Assembly: GCA_001643675.2 (NCBI GenBank)
Contig: LSRY02000017.1
Coordinates: forward strand, 1,581,001 to 1,645,000
Direction of reading: 5' to 3'
Source of the DNA: Monocercomonoides exilis
Lineage: Eukaryota > Preaxostyla > Oxymonadida > Polymastigidae
DNA: 64,000 nucleotides
Numbering within the stretch: position 1 is the first letter of the stretch; the number at the start of each line of letters is the position of its first letter. Positions 22,539 through 34,470 of the stretch are shown here, in pieces. The notes beneath the pieces were generated by a model that was not told the origin of the DNA, did not search any database, and saw only the letters and a program-made list of their open reading frames with translations. Position numbers and translations under genes: made by a program.

Positions 22539-24899
22539 CTACAAAAGAAAAGGTCTCGAAGATCCAAAAAAGGATCCAAAGGAAAGCGAATGTTTGAGAG
22601 GCGAATCGTATTGCATTGTTGATTGCTCAGACGCAAAATAGGACGGACACAGCGGAGAAGGAGTAGCAGATGGCTGTGAAGGTGACGGACTTCCAACAAT
22701 ATGCTGCTGAGGAGTAAAAACTTCATCAGGATGAGTCGAAACAAGACGTACAGCCATCGACTGCTCTGCTTCTGAATGGGCGGTTTCAGACGCTTTTTCT
22801 TTGGCAACGAAGTAATGTGCATAAAGTTGCTTTTCTTCTTCAGAAAGAAGAGGGCGGATGCTGCGCAGCTTTGATGCCGAATCAGAGCGATGCATTCTGC
22901 CTCTGTGCATCTCCCTTTCTGTTTCGATGTTCAGTTCTCTTCTCTGAGGAAAGTCATGATGGCGCACATGCTCCAGCTGGTCATCAAACGGAACTTGTCT
23001 CATCAAATCCTCATTCGACCGAAGAGACGAAGCAGATGCAGAATTGCTGTGATTGCACAGAATGAACGAATTCGTTTTCGTTTTATTGTCAAGTTGTTCA
23101 TTCTCTTTCAGAGAAGACTCGCTGGCACTTTTCTCCCCAATATTTGAAAGTGCTTCGTTCAAAATGCTTTCCTTTTTGGAGCACATTTCAACTTCCTTGT
23201 CTTCATTAGCATCGTCTTCTGCGCATCCCTCTCCGTCGTTGTCTTCCATCACAATTCCAGACGAAGCTTCTTCATTGCAAGCTTCTTCCATTTCAATCAT
23301 CACCTGTCGTCGTTTCGCTTCATTTTCTTTTTCCTCTTCAACTTGACTCCGTTTGTACTGCACTTTCATCAAGAAGATCATCAGTGTTGAAGCAACGATT
23401 GTGATGAATGATGTTAAGGTCATCCACGGCAGATCAACAAATGAATAAATCAGCAGCACAAAGAAGTAGCCAATTGATATCCATGCAGTGATAAAACCTC
23501 CACTGATTGATTCAGAAACCGGATAGGTTTCTTCCGCACCAACTTCAAACACAAGAGGCAGCGGAGCTCCAGTCACAATCCCAAACAATGCTACAAAGAA
23601 AGAAAATACCCACAATGGAACAGGTACAATCGGCTTGCGGAATCTGTCCTGAAGAGGTATTGCCACGTTGCTTTGTGTGTTGTTGGAGCTCAACTTTCCA
23701 ATTGGCAGAAACAGCAGAAACAATAAGCAAATGACAACATTTATCCCAAATAATATTAAAAGGAGCAGTTTATCCTTTTTCCTGAAAAGTTTTGTTGACA
23801 GCCAGCTTACTAATAGTGCACCGATCACTGTTAAAAATAAATGCGCAAATGCAAAATATGCTCCGAGCGATTCGGTAGAACCGAGAGCCATATAAAAATA
23901 TGGAATATTCGAACTCCAGGCCTGTGTGGCTCCAGATTGCAAACCACCCAAACAAGCTAACACCATGAATTGTGGATGTATAAAAAGTTTGATAGATTCC
24001 TTTAAGGGTTTCAATGATTGCTTTAGTTTCATCTTTACAATTTCCCTGGTCTTAATTTTTGTAGTTGAAGAAGTAACATTATTTGTTTCTAATGGCTGCA
24101 TTGGCTCCTGCGTCACTGACTCACTTTGCTGAGTAACAGCTTCATCGTCTTCCTTTGCAGATTGTGAAAATGAAGGAGGAGTTGGAGGTGCTTTTGGAAA
24201 ATAAGCAATAATTAGAAACGTACACAAAAATTGAAGACCTAAATGCAGATAGAGTATGTTTGGAAAATCTGAAGCTTTCCGTACAAGTATTGGTCCCAAA
24301 AGAAAACTAAGTGCCACTCCAAGAGGATTAGACTGTGAACCCAATCCAGTAGCAACGGATCTTTCAGAAGCTGGAAACCAGGTAGCGCTAACTTTTGCTG
24401 GTAATGAATACGAAAACGCATTTCCAAGGTTGTTTAACAATGAAGCCACCAGGAAAAATGTTCTTGCAAAAGGCATTAAAGAATTAATCCACGTTGGAAA
24501 CATTCGTAGAAGCGTTGATAAAAATAAGCTGATTGTCGAAATCAATGTTATAAATCGTAGATCATTTGTAAGTGCTTCGATCCAAAACAAAAGGAATACG
24601 AAAACCACAAATGAAAATGCGCCAATAGATAAAAAAAGATTGAGATCTGCAACTGTCAGCCTTGCTCGTATATAATATTGCTGGAAAGAATCGGGTACTG
24701 CACTAAATCCAAGAATTTCGAATGATTGCAGAAAACAATTCAGCGAAAACAATGTCAATATGTACCACCTTACGGGATAGATTTTGACTTTTTGTTCGCT
24801 TTCAGGAATAGCATTCGTTTTTATTGAATGAAAATCAACAGAATTATGCATTTGCTTAAGTTCCATATGGACACAAAGCAACAAGAATTTTGAAATCAC
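22539..24899 (-). CDS. major facilitator superfamily transporter, SLC49 (FLVCR/DIRC2)-like
   Basis: Single-exon gene, up to 786 codons. It shows about 12 hydrophobic segments: the first follows VRWYILTLFSLNCFLQSF, and the second half begins after a loop with PPTPPSFSQS and many Glu/Lys. The loop LPAKVSATWFPASERSVATG with NPLGVALSFLLGPILV matches the conserved SLC49 (FLVCR/DIRC2) region between helices 4 and 6. SLC49 proteins move haem, choline, ethanolamine or pyridoxine across membranes; the substrate here cannot be told. A hydrophilic C-terminal tail of about 270 residues is rich in Glu, Ser and Asn and is probably cytosolic. The likely start is the Met at codon 12 (MELKQM), since the frame before it has a hydrophobic stretch that looks untranslated. 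Confidence 0.75.
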   Translation of the reverse strand: MISKFLLLCVHMELKQMHNSVDFHSIKTNAIPESEQKVKIYPVRWYILTLFSLNCFLQSFEILGFSAVPDSFQQYYIRARLTVADLNLFLSIGAFSFVVFVFLLFWIEALTNDLRFITLISTISLFLSTLLRMFPTWINSLMPFARTFFLVASLLNNLGNAFSYSLPAKVSATWFPASERSVATGLGSQSNPLGVALSFLLGPILVRKASDFPNILYLHLGLQFLCTFLIIAYFPKAPPTPPSFSQSAKEDDEAVTQQSESVTQEPMQPLETNNVTSSTTKIKTREIVKMKLKQSLKPLKESIKLFIHPQFMVLACLGGLQSGATQAWSSNIPYFYMALGSTESLGAYFAFAHLFLTVIGALLVSWLSTKLFRKKDKLLLLILFGINVVICLLFLLFLPIGKLSSNNTQSNVAIPLQDRFRKPIVPVPLWVFSFFVALFGIVTGAPLPLVFEVGAEETYPVSESISGGFITAWISIGYFFVLLIYSFVDLPWMTLTSFITIVASTLMIFLMKVQYKRSQVEEEKENEAKRRQVMIEMEEACNEEASSGIVMEDNDGEGCAEDDANEDKEVEMCSKKESILNEALSNIGEKSASESSLKENEQLDNKTKTNSFILCNHSNSASASSLRSNEDLMRQVPFDDQLEHVRHHDFPQRRELNIETEREMHRGRMHRSDSASKLRSIRPLLSEEEKQLYAHYFVAKEKASETAHSEAEQSMAVRLVSTHPDEVFTPQQHIVGSPSPSQPSATPSPLCPSYFASEQSTMQYDSPLKHSLSFGSFFGSSRPFLL

Positions 24900-25282
24900 T
24901 AATATGGATTATCGTTGCTAAAAAAGTTGTTTGTAAGTAATGATCTTCACACATACTATAAAATTTCAAACATATGAATGTTTTTAAAAATGTATGTCGA
25001 AATGTTTTAAAGAAAGAAAAGATTCCAAAGTCAAACTCTCTCTCTCAATACATACCAATTTGTAATTCCGATTAAAAACATATTCATAGAAAGAAAAAAA
25101 GATCAAACAAGGTGATGATTTGATTAGAAAAAATAACTTATAATATAAATACTGTAGATTAAGCAAAAACAGTAAATGCATATAGTTGAAATAAAAATTC
25201 AAATAAATGAAATAAAAAAAAAATTGTTTGTGATTGAGCATTCTTGGATCTACTTAATGTATGATGCTAGAAATTAAGACGA
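24900..25282. other. intergenic gap, no gene seen
   Basis: 383 bp of AT-rich DNA between two minus-strand genes. It should hold the promoter of the MFS gene and the 3' end of the calpain-like gene. Nothing recognised. Confidence 0.4.
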
Positions 25283-26171
25283 TTAATCCAACGTGTAAAT
25301 TGTAATTTTAGATTTGTCTGTCCAAATTAAAGCAAAATATTCTACTAAATCCACAAATGCAACTCCTATTTCCAGTACGTATCTCCCCTGGCATAGCTGC
25401 TTTGTGTCTCTCTTCTGCGATGCATCAGCAGGAGGTGCAAAAGGCACACCCTTAACAGTCCCCGAGCCAGCCGAGAAGCCAACGTGTCTTCCTTCATCGG
25501 GCGAGCCAAAGGAGGAGTCCAGAGTCGACGGGAAGCGGTGGGCGTAATTTCTGTTTGAGTGCTGTGTGGACTCGAAGAGCCACTCCTTCGCATTCACTGG
25601 CTCGTTCCTGGCAGACAGGCGGGTGATGATGCTGCGGGCGACTTGGTTGAGCGGATCGGTTGCCAAATTGCCGTCCTCTTTCTCCAATTTCACAGCGCTT
25701 AGCGGATACACTTTGAAGTACGGGTTGTACAACAGCATGGCAGGCGTTGTGAAGAGGAACTGGATGAGGATGTTTGTGTCTTCCTCTGCTTCGAAGATGG
25801 CAAAGCGTCTGAATATCTGCTGCTTGTTCGTCTTCGCCTTCTCCACCTTCCCTGCCACTCCAAACCAGCTCAGCTGATAGCGCGCTGACACCCACGGTGC
25901 AGGAATCGACTCAATAGACGCTGAATAGCCAGGCGGTGGGACGACGGTGAAGGTGAAGGGAGAGTTGTGCTCGATGCTGGAGAGCGGAGAAGGTGCAACA
26001 ACTCGAAGAAAACGCTGTTTGGGAGAAGAAGTCTCTTTTTGGAACATAAATGTCATCTGTGCAGCGGAACGATGGTACAAAAAGAACTGAGTGGACGGGG
26101 CATATCGACGCTCAATCATCACAAATGGTGAAACAGAACAAGAGCAAGAAGAAGAAGAAGATGATGATGAA

Positions 26172-26206
<35 letters not shown>

Positions 26207-29200
26207 CTGAGAAGTTGAATTTGATTTAGAGATTGCATCTTCAATCACCTTCTCAACAGAAAGTGGCTGAGACTCAAGTTCCTCCACATCCACATAAAAT
26301 TCTGTTGCTGTTGGGCTGTCAATCACAACAGACACGTCGCCTGGTTTTGTTGGGGTGGATGCTGTTTCGAAGGGGTTTGGCAGCATCTTCGGAGGAGCAG
26401 CGAATGAAGCAGCAGAAGGAGACATAGGCGGTGTGGCTGAAGGAGAGGGTGTGTATGAAGGAGAGACAGACGAACGATGTTTGCTGGTTGGACGGGAAAG
26501 TCTGTTGCGAGAGGAACAAGAAGCAGAAGAAGCAGGCGAGGCAGCAGGAGACATCGCTCTTCTGTCGCCGTGCTGAAGGTGCTGCATGCTCATGTCAGAA
26601 CCAGGTGATAGAGGACGGGTGTTGCGAGAGGGAGACAAAAGACGGCGCTTTTGCGAGTTGGGAGAAATGACATGTTGCGAACGAGGAGGAGAAAGAAGGC
26701 GAGGAAGAGAGAAAGACGAAGAAGATGAAGAAGAAGAAGTCAGACGCTTGCCAGCAGAAGGCGAGACGACATCGCGTTGGAGTGGAGCCAGCAGCCTTTG
26801 CGATGGTGGAGAGGCGATGCGGACACGTTTTGGGGGAGAAAGAAGGCGAGGGACTTGAGAAGAGCCAGCCAGATGAGCCTGTGGGTGGTGGATGAGAGAG
26901 GCAGAGGAAGAGGACGACTGGAGAGTAGGCGAAAGAGAGGGGAGGGTGGTGGCAGCGACGATGGTGTAGCCAGGGCGGAAGAGAGAAGAGGTAGAAATGG
27001 ATGTGTCGGGTGCAGGAAGAGACGAGAACTGCGGGAAAGGCTTCATCGGCGTGAGTGTCACGAAGAACTGCGGGGCAAACAGCACCTGCGAAATGCGGAT
27101 GAAAGGCAGGATGGGCGACTGGTCAGTCAGCGAGCGGGTGAATGTGCCGTCGCCTGCGCCTGTCAGAAGCACGGGGAAATACGACGAGATGAGCTCTGCA
27201 CGCTCTTTGTTCTCTGCTTCACAGGCAGCAGATGTGGAAGAGATTGAAGAAGAGGATGCGAACGAAGATGATGAAGGTGAAGGGGTGGAGGAAGGGGAAG
27301 TGGAAGAGGAGGATGACAGAAACATGGTGGAATCTGACTGGACAACTTCAGAATTTGTCGATTGGAAAGAAGAAGAAAGCAGAGATTGTGGGTCATTTGA
27401 GACCGGCAGTGCAACAGAAGAGCGTGTGATAACGTCGACGCCTTCCTTCTGGGAGAGTGGGTAGATTAGAGGATAAGGGTGTGTCTCAGCTTTGATGGTG
27501 CACTGGTTGGTCTGCGTGATTGGGATGCGCGAGACAGCGATGTGTCTGTTGGAGTATGCAGTGATGGTGAAGCGGAGGTCTCTCTTCCGCTTCGGCGCAT
27601 TCATCATTGAGACGACCATCGTGTAGTATCCTTCGAAGTCGTCTTCAATCTTCTCCAGCGAGTACATCCATACGCGATACATCGTCGGGTCCACCCGGCT
27701 GTCCACACACGCCACGCGGCACACCACCGGCGGCCGGGCAATCGGACGCGGCTTCTTCTGCATGTTCCCTTCGGCATCTGCTTCGGTGACGGTGTGCACG
27801 TGGAAGCGCAGCCCTATCGCCGGGTCTGGTGGCTCCAGCAGCTCGTCCTCGTCAAGGTCTTCCCAGTGCCGCTCGAGCAGAAACCAGTAGCGCTGGCTCT
27901 TCTCCTTCCGCACGAGATACTGCGGAGAATAGAACGTCCGCTGCATCTCGTCGTCGTGCTGGTGCTGCGCCTCAAACACGCAGTGGAACGTCTGCTGCGT
28001 CGGAAAGAGCAGCGGAGACCAGGAAAGATTGAGGGAGCTGAAGTGCCGGCAGAGGCTCTCCCAGTCGATGTAGAAGATGCCGTTGTCTGTGCCTGCTGCT
28101 GTGTCTGGGTCGTAACGCAGCGCCTTCCGCAGCTCAGGAGTCCACGACGCGGAATCGCCTGGGCTAAGCTTCCCGCGCCAGCCGCGCTGCATTGACGGTG
28201 CCCGCATCTTCAGGATCTTCTGCCCTTCGACCTCCTTCACGTCCAGAATGGCATAGCCTGTGTCTGCCAGTAGCCCTGTGCTTTCGGTGATCGCGTCAGG
28301 CAGCTCCTGGTCGGTGCAGGCAGTCGCCAGAAGCGTGGCTGTGGCATACCCTTCATACAGCTCTTCCCAATGGTCTTCCATCTCGTCGTCTTTGCCTTCA
28401 GACGCACTGCTTGAACTGCTGCTGCCATCCCCGTCTTCCTCGCTCAAAGGCTCCACTCTCCACATCTCAGGAATCCATCCAGCCAGAAAATGGATGGTCT
28501 CAGCGGACAGCACATCCCACGTGGAATAAGAGTCGCCACGTACCTTCAAAAACGCCTTTTCCAGCAGCGACGCCCACAGCTCCTTCCGCCCATTTGTATA
28601 GCAGCACAAAAGAGAGTTGTTATTATCTGGCAAAGAGGAAGATGATGATGATGCCTTTTGGTTTGACGGAGTGCAAGGCAGTCTGTCGTCAATCTCCACC
28701 ATGCGCCACGCACCGTTGAAGTACATCTTCACTGCATAGCGCCCAGAAGGATTGATGACACACCCTTCGTCTTCTGTCTGAGGGAATATGTTGGATGTGA
28801 GAAAGGCTATCTTCAGTCGCTCCTCTGCATATCCCAAAAGCAGAAGCGAAGAAACCACAGACGGGTCATCCACACAGCACTGCTTCAGGTGACGCCAGCT
28901 TTTCTTTCCAAATACCGAAAGATCCTGATTGTCGCAATGGAATATACTCTTCGGTCTCATCAGCTGACAGTGTTTCTTAGCTTGTTTTTCGTTTAAGAGC
29001 ACATTTGTTGTATCTTCATAGAAACGGGCTCCTTCATCATCCCTTATAACCTCATGTGCAGCTGGATTCCAAATTGGATAGACAACTCCATGCAATTTAG
29101 AGGAATCCTCAAGTACTTTGCGCTCTTCTTCTCCAAAATCACCAAATTTCGGTAATGCAGGGTATTTTGAGGGAATAATAGGCTTTACTGTGAGTGCAGG

Positions 29201-29725
29201 CCCTCTAACAATTACATACCTATGTGTGGCCTGTTCGGATTTCTCTTCTTGTAACGGTTCAAGGAATTCCTGGCTTGATCCTCTTCGTGGAGAAAATAAT
29301 TCAGGCTGTGCTGGTGGCGGAGAGAATAATCTTGATGGTTCTCTGCTGCCTCTCTTCTTCTTTCTGAAAATTGGTATTGGAGGTTTTAAAAGTGGAATTT
29401 CATATCCCTTCATTTCTGACTTTGATGATTTCTTTGCAACAGATATTATTCGTGGCCTTGCTTTTGGTCTGCTAATAACAGAAGTCGCCTTCTGATCTTC
29501 TGTTTTTGGGAATAAAGTCAATTTCATAAAGCTAGCTTGACGCTTTTGAAGCCATTCTGGTTTTGCAGTTGAGCTAGATTCGGCTTTGTGGATTAAAGTT
29601 TCTTGTTTTCCCGTTCCACTTGAATTTTCAGATGATGTTTGTGATTGCATTCTTGAACTAAGTGTTGATGATTGTCTTTTTATAGGTGGAAGTGGATTTT
29701 TTGATGTTCCTGAAGGTTGGACCAT
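25283..29725 (-). CDS. calpain-7-like protein, catalytically inactive (pseudoprotease)
   Basis: Single exon, 1,480 codons. After a Ser/Pro/Lys-rich N-terminus of about 190 residues comes a CysPc calpain domain (about residues 200-600) in calpain-7 order: YPIWNPAAHEVI, SVVSSLLLLGYAEERLK, ASGxYAVK-type strand with WRMVEIDDRLP, ELWASLLEKAFLKVRG, YAILDVKEVEG, LSPGDSASWTPELRKAL, DNGIFYIDWESLCRHFSSLN. These are followed by beta-rich C2L-like domains: around DLRFITITAYSNRHIAV-type strands near residue 750, and another in the last 250 residues. The catalytic residues are gone: the Cys of the DCSFVASL box is Pro (DPSVVSSL), the His of THAYAVLD is Gly (TGYAILD), the Asn of KNPW is Ala (RAPS). So it probably binds rather than cuts. 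In animals calpain-7 works with ESCRT-III through MIT domains; none is seen here. A long Ser-rich linker includes a GAT/ATC repeat. Confidence 0.82.
26155..26206. repeat. trinucleotide (GAT)n/(ATC)n repeat coding poly-Ser
   Basis: A run of GAT/GAA triplets on the plus strand. It reads as about 17 serines on the coding strand in the linker of the calpain-like protein. Confidence 0.75.
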
Positions 29726-30103
29726 TTAAATAATATTCTTTAATTAAAAAAGGAAGTTTTCATAAAAAATTTTTTGTCAGAATTTTAAAAATATTCAATG
29801 AAAATAATGAATTTATTGAACGAGCATAAAATGAATATTGGCTTTAAAATTAAAAAAAGCAAAAACAATAAACCTATTTGAACAAAAAAGTAATGGGTTT
29901 GAATGTGGATTATTTCAAAACAATACTTAACATCGATGCTTAAGGCTATGAACAGCAAATGAATAATAAAAGCGAGAAAAGTATATTATAATTTTTCTGA
30001 ATTTTGTCAATTTTTATTATTTGATATTTTTGTCTCACGGTCCGGAGCTTACACCAAATAAAATTTAAAATATATATATAAGAAATAATAAGTCGTGAAA
30101 TAT
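29726..30103. promoter_or_regulatory. divergent intergenic region
   Basis: 378 bp AT-rich gap between the starts of the calpain-like gene (minus) and the coiled-coil gene (plus). Contains a (TA)n stretch at about 30071-30080. No specific element recognised. Confidence 0.35.
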
Positions 30104-32628
30104 ATGTCTTTTTCACACTCAGAATTGTCACTTTCTGGAGATTCGTTTTCTTCAGATAGCCAAAAAGTTGAAGCATTACTGCAACAACTTGCAGTTGAAA
30201 GGGCAGATAAAGAAGCCACAATTGTATTAAACTAATTATTTTAATTATTATAGTGAACTAAAAAGTAATTATTGGCAATCAATACTTCTTTTAGGAAAAA
30301 CTGAATGAATCTTTGTCTCTTTATCAAAATCTTCAAAAAGATTATGAAGAACTCATTCCAAAATTAAAACATAGTCAAACTTTACAAGCATCTCAGGTAT
30401 TTTAATGGATTGCTTTTTATGCTCAAGAAATAATACACTTTCAAATGAACCATTTAAGATTTCTAATCTACAAGTGATGCATGATCAGATGTTTGCATTT
30501 ATAATCTGAATATTTGTTTATAATTTCTTTTTTTGTTCTTGATAGAACAGAAGCACGGCAAGAAAAAATGCAAATTGAGCAAATTATGCAATTGAAGCAA
30601 CAGCAGTACGAACAACTTCAAAAGGAGTTCGAACTACAGCAAATGGAATATACACGATTGAATGAGGAATGTTTGAAAATTCACTTTCTTATTTATATCA
30701 CATTTTAACACATTTGAAATTAATAATATATTTGAAATATTTTAGTTCAAAAAACTCAATTTAAAATAAAACAAATGAATTCCACTTTAAATCAAAAAGA
30801 AAAAGAGTGCAAATCCTTAAAACTTTCATTGGATCAAATGCATCAAACAGTTTGCAAAACATGATTTTTTTATTTTAATCATTCTCCAATAATAAGGTTG
30901 AAACTCAAGCTCAGCAACTTAATGAGCAGGCTCAGATTGTAACACTTCATATTCAAGAAAACCAGTTTGTATTATATTTCTCGGAGATATTTTTCGTTTA
31001 ACTTTCGGGAAAAAATATCAAATTCTTGAAGGGCGTTGAAAAAGTCATTAAGCGAACAAGCTGAGGAAATGCAGAAATGTTCAGATATTTTGAATGTTTG
31101 GTTAATTTTTATTATTTTTATGTTTCATTCAATTTTATGACATATCTCAGCAATTTACACAACTTTCTTTTGAAAGAGAACGTTTGTGTGCTTTTGTGAT
31201 TTCAATCACGAGTTGTTTTTTCTGATGTTTTTTTAGAGCTTCTTGCTGTCAACCAACATCTTCAACAAGAAAATCAACAACTTGCATTGGAAAAAAATGC
31301 ATTAGAGGTTCAATGCATCCAGTCAACGCAAGCAATTACTCAGACAGCACAAAATGCTTTTGATTCAGCAAATTTAAAACATTCTGAGCAAATGGCAGAA
31401 ATGGAAAGAAAAGTCTGCAAATAATTGATTTTGTGCTGAATATTTCAATTGACTTGTATGTAATACAATTTTGTAACATTTCTTTATCCCATTAGCTTCA
31501 CGATTCAGAATTAGAATTAAATAGCAAGGCTGGGACAATACGAGAACTACAGAAAGAAATAGAACTGATGGTTAAAACGAATATGCAAATGAAAAGAATC
31601 ACTGAAGATGCTCAAAAAGAGTTTGTAAAAAGAAAGAAAGAAAGCAATTTTCATTTTCCAATTTTATAATATGTCTGATGTATTTCAATTTAACATTATT
31701 TCAGAAAAGACCAAAGACAAGCTGAAGACATTCGTTTGATGCAGCAAAAACTCGATGACAGTGAAGCCGAAAGACGAAAACTTCACCGAACGATTGAGCA
31801 GCTGGAAAGAGAATGCAGAGAAGAAAAACAAAGAATTGGAGAGATAATGAAAGCAATGGACGGGATAGTAACAAAAGGTTGGACATTCAAAGCATTATTT
31901 TGAAATAAATAGTTTTGCAATGCAAATTGATGATAAATGTGTGATTTGATTATTTTGATGTTCAATTTTAAAATTAGAAGAGTCAACATCATTAATGCAT
32001 CAAACTGCAAATGATTTGATATCTTCAGCCATGAATGAAGAAAAAGTGCGCAAGGCAAAAGATAAAAATGATCTCTTGAAGGAAAAAATTAAACAGTTTG
32101 TATTTTACTATTTTGATTTTGTTTGATTGAATTTTTCTGCATTGTAACGCAAAGTCTCAAAACAATTCGCGAAAAAGAAAAGCAAAAAATGGTTGGATTT
32201 CAAATTTTGCTTTGTGTCTATAAATTGATATTTGAAAAAATTACAATTGATTTTCGTTTGACTCTGTAGGAAAAAGCACAGAATGATATGAAGGAAAGAT
32301 GCAAAGAAGAGATTGACAGATTAAATGCTAAGCATCAATCAGAAATCAATTTGTTCAAGCAAGAAATGCAAAAAGAGGTCTTGTTATGTTATTATTTTTT
32401 CATGCGAATCTTTTAATATTAATTTAAAATGAATTATCGAAACAATTTTTCAGATTAATAAATACATAAGAAAAATTAGGAAAATAGAACTTCAATTGGC
32501 CGAAGATCGAAGAGAAACAGAAAAACGCATGTTTCAACAGTATGACGTTTTCGAATACATTGGTGAACATTCATTGACATAATGATTTTATTTATAGAAA
32601 GTTGACTCTTCAAAAATTAAAGGATTAA
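30104..32628 (+). CDS. many-exon coiled-coil protein, unknown function
   Basis: A chain of about 14 short plus-strand exons, each open and strongly coiled-coil (Gln/Glu/Lys-rich), separated by 45-130 nt GT-AG introns. It begins MSFSHSELSLSGDSFSSDS at 30104; trusted pieces include 30104-30223, 30295-30396, about 30546-30670, 30746-30850, 31031-31100, 31237-31411, 31498-31620, 31706-31878, 31978-32095, 32270-32380, 32455-32541 and 32598-32628. Most junctions agree in phase, for example RMFQQ to KLTLQKLKD before the final stop. The junction between exons 2 and 3 (30396 to 30546) does not fit in phase, so a small exon there is probably missing from my model. A long, uninterrupted coiled coil without other domains is typical of centrosomal, axonemal or golgin-type proteins. 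I cannot assign a family. Confidence 0.6.
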
Positions 32629-33232
32629 ATCAAAAGGATGATATACATTAAAGGCGTATTTATGAATATTTTTTTTATTGTTTGATAATGTGTGTAATTT
32701 TTGTATTGTTATAATTAATTGCAATTGCACTGCTTGGTTTTTGTTTTGAAGTTATTTACAAAACACATTTTGAAAAAATTTATGCAAATGGAAGACGATT
32801 TATTCAAGTTATTGGTAAAAGTGGAATCAATCGACACCTCTTTTGATCACACCCATCATATTAATATTTCTCCTTTTTTTTTTCTCACATTAGCTTCCGA
32901 AATAAGTTTTTTTTTTTGGTTATATGATTTATTGTTTTCGCATCTTTTTTGCTAGGGTTAAGAAAAGGAAAAAAAGTTAGGGTTTTCCTTGAAAATCCAT
33001 TTTTTTGTAAATTAATGATAAGAATGAAGATGATTTTTAATATTTGAATATAGTTATTTTCCTAAAAATTCTTTGAATATATTAAATATTTATTATTTAA
33101 TATGTTGGGGAAATGATTATCTATGTTGATTTCAGGGTGTCTGTTGAATCCACTCTTACCAAGTTATTTATAAAATAATTCGGAAAATCATAATAATAAT
33201 TTTTAATTTGATTTTTATTTTCATTTGTATGT
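32629..33232. other. intergenic, no gene seen
   Basis: AT-rich spacer. The only item of note is two short telomere-like stretches, TAGGGTTA at 32953 and GTTAGGGTTT at 32976, which may be chance. Confidence 0.4.
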
Positions 33233-33635
33233 ATATGGGTGATTATTTTTGAAATCATATTTTTTTATTTAAAAATTTCGGTTCGAACATTTCATTTGAA
33301 TATTAACTGAAGAACACTGAAAAGTGAAAATATTAATTAAAGATATCCTTTCTTTTTTTAGCTTAAACATTTGATTTTTAAATGGATATGATGAAACTTA
33401 TCATTAAAATACAAAATCTGGATTAAATGACAAACAACCTTTGAATATAGATTTTGTATTCGATTGCTGAATTCATTTCAACTGAATTATTGATAAATAT
33501 TTTTGCTCTTATAAAGATGATGATGCCATTTGTATGTATTATCATTTTTCAGTGTTCTTTTTTTATGTTCAAGTGAAATCTTTAAACCGAAAAAATTGAA
33601 ATAAAAAATATGCTTTCAAAAATAATCACCCATAT
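33233..33635. mobile_element. decayed foldback (MITE-like) element
   Basis: The two ends form an inverted repeat. ATATGGGTGATTATTTTTGA at 33233 pairs with its complement ending at 33635, and similarity continues inward with mismatches and small gaps for about 110 bp, through a shared GAAGAACACTGAAAA-type stretch. A second inner hairpin uses AATACAAAATCT and AGATTTTGTATT. It has no coding capacity. The structure suits a non-autonomous DNA transposon that has been mutating for some time. I could not identify the target-site duplication with confidence. Confidence 0.55.
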
Positions 33636-33958
33636 GTCAAAATTTTTTTGTAAAGTTCATTTTGTTAAATTTACAAATAAAGAAAAAATCTCATATTTCA
33701 ATCAAATTTCTGTTTTCACTCACGAAATCACAACTTAACGGATAAAACAACGTTGCCGAGGACTTGTTTCAATGGCAGCAAAATTTGGTGAGCAGGAACA
33801 GAAATTTGATCGAAATATGAAATTTTTATTTTATTTGCAAATTAAACAAAAGGAACTTTTCAAAAAAATAAAGACGTATATAAGTTCTGTGAACGTTAAT
33901 ATTTATTTATTCATATTAAATATCACTATTTATTGAATATGGAATGCAGAAAAAATTG

Positions 33959-34363
33959 ATGTGGATATTTGGAGCTGTTGAACAAAAAGGTGAAGAAGAT
34001 TTAGGGGATAATTTTATGGTCATAGTGCCATATTTGAAAAAAAAAAACATTATCGCAAAAATTAATAATTGAATCAAAGAAGGAAAAACAATAATCAGCA
34101 ACGAGTGGAAAGCTTCCATTTGCTTGTGAGAAATGGGTTCCACCCACCAAATAGTCTGCCACAAACATCATCACCTTGACACTGTTTCGAAAGCCAATAC
34201 AAACACTATCCAAGGAATGAAGGCACATTTACGATCTTTTTTCACAATATCAGGAGTGAAAAAAGCGATTTATTCCTGGAGTGCTTGTAACATTCATTGT
34301 GAAAAGATCAGGTTTTATTTTCCACGGAGAATACATGGAAAAAGTTATAAAATTTTAATCTGA
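33959..34363 (+). pseudogene. IS1595/Merlin-type DDE transposase remnant
   Basis: One reading frame over 405 bases, broken by TGA at 34070 and 34127. The order of motifs is that of the ISXO2-like (DDE_Tnp_IS1595) domain used by eukaryotic Merlin transposons: MWIFGAVEQKG, DNFMVIVP, then NEWKAS where the family has DEWKAY, THQIVCHKH, and TNTIQGMKAHLRSFF where it has NTIExxW-HLK. Thus the second catalytic Asp reads as Asn and the last acidic residue as Gln, besides the stops. The N-terminal part with the first Asp is not found. A short acidic open stretch at about 34368-34470 may be a frame-shifted C-terminus. It lies between two inverted-repeat elements in a transposon-rich gap. Clearly inactive. 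Confidence 0.65.
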
Positions 34364-34470
34364 AGATGAATTTGAATTGGAAATTGATGATGATGAAAAT
34401 GATGAAAACAAAGAAATAATTGATATCAATGATATTTTGGGAATCAAAAATGAAGAAGATACTGAATAGT

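Noticed and set aside
32953-32985. interstitial telomere-like TAGGGTTA and GTTAGGGTTT
   Set aside because: Only single units separated by A-rich DNA; easily due to chance.
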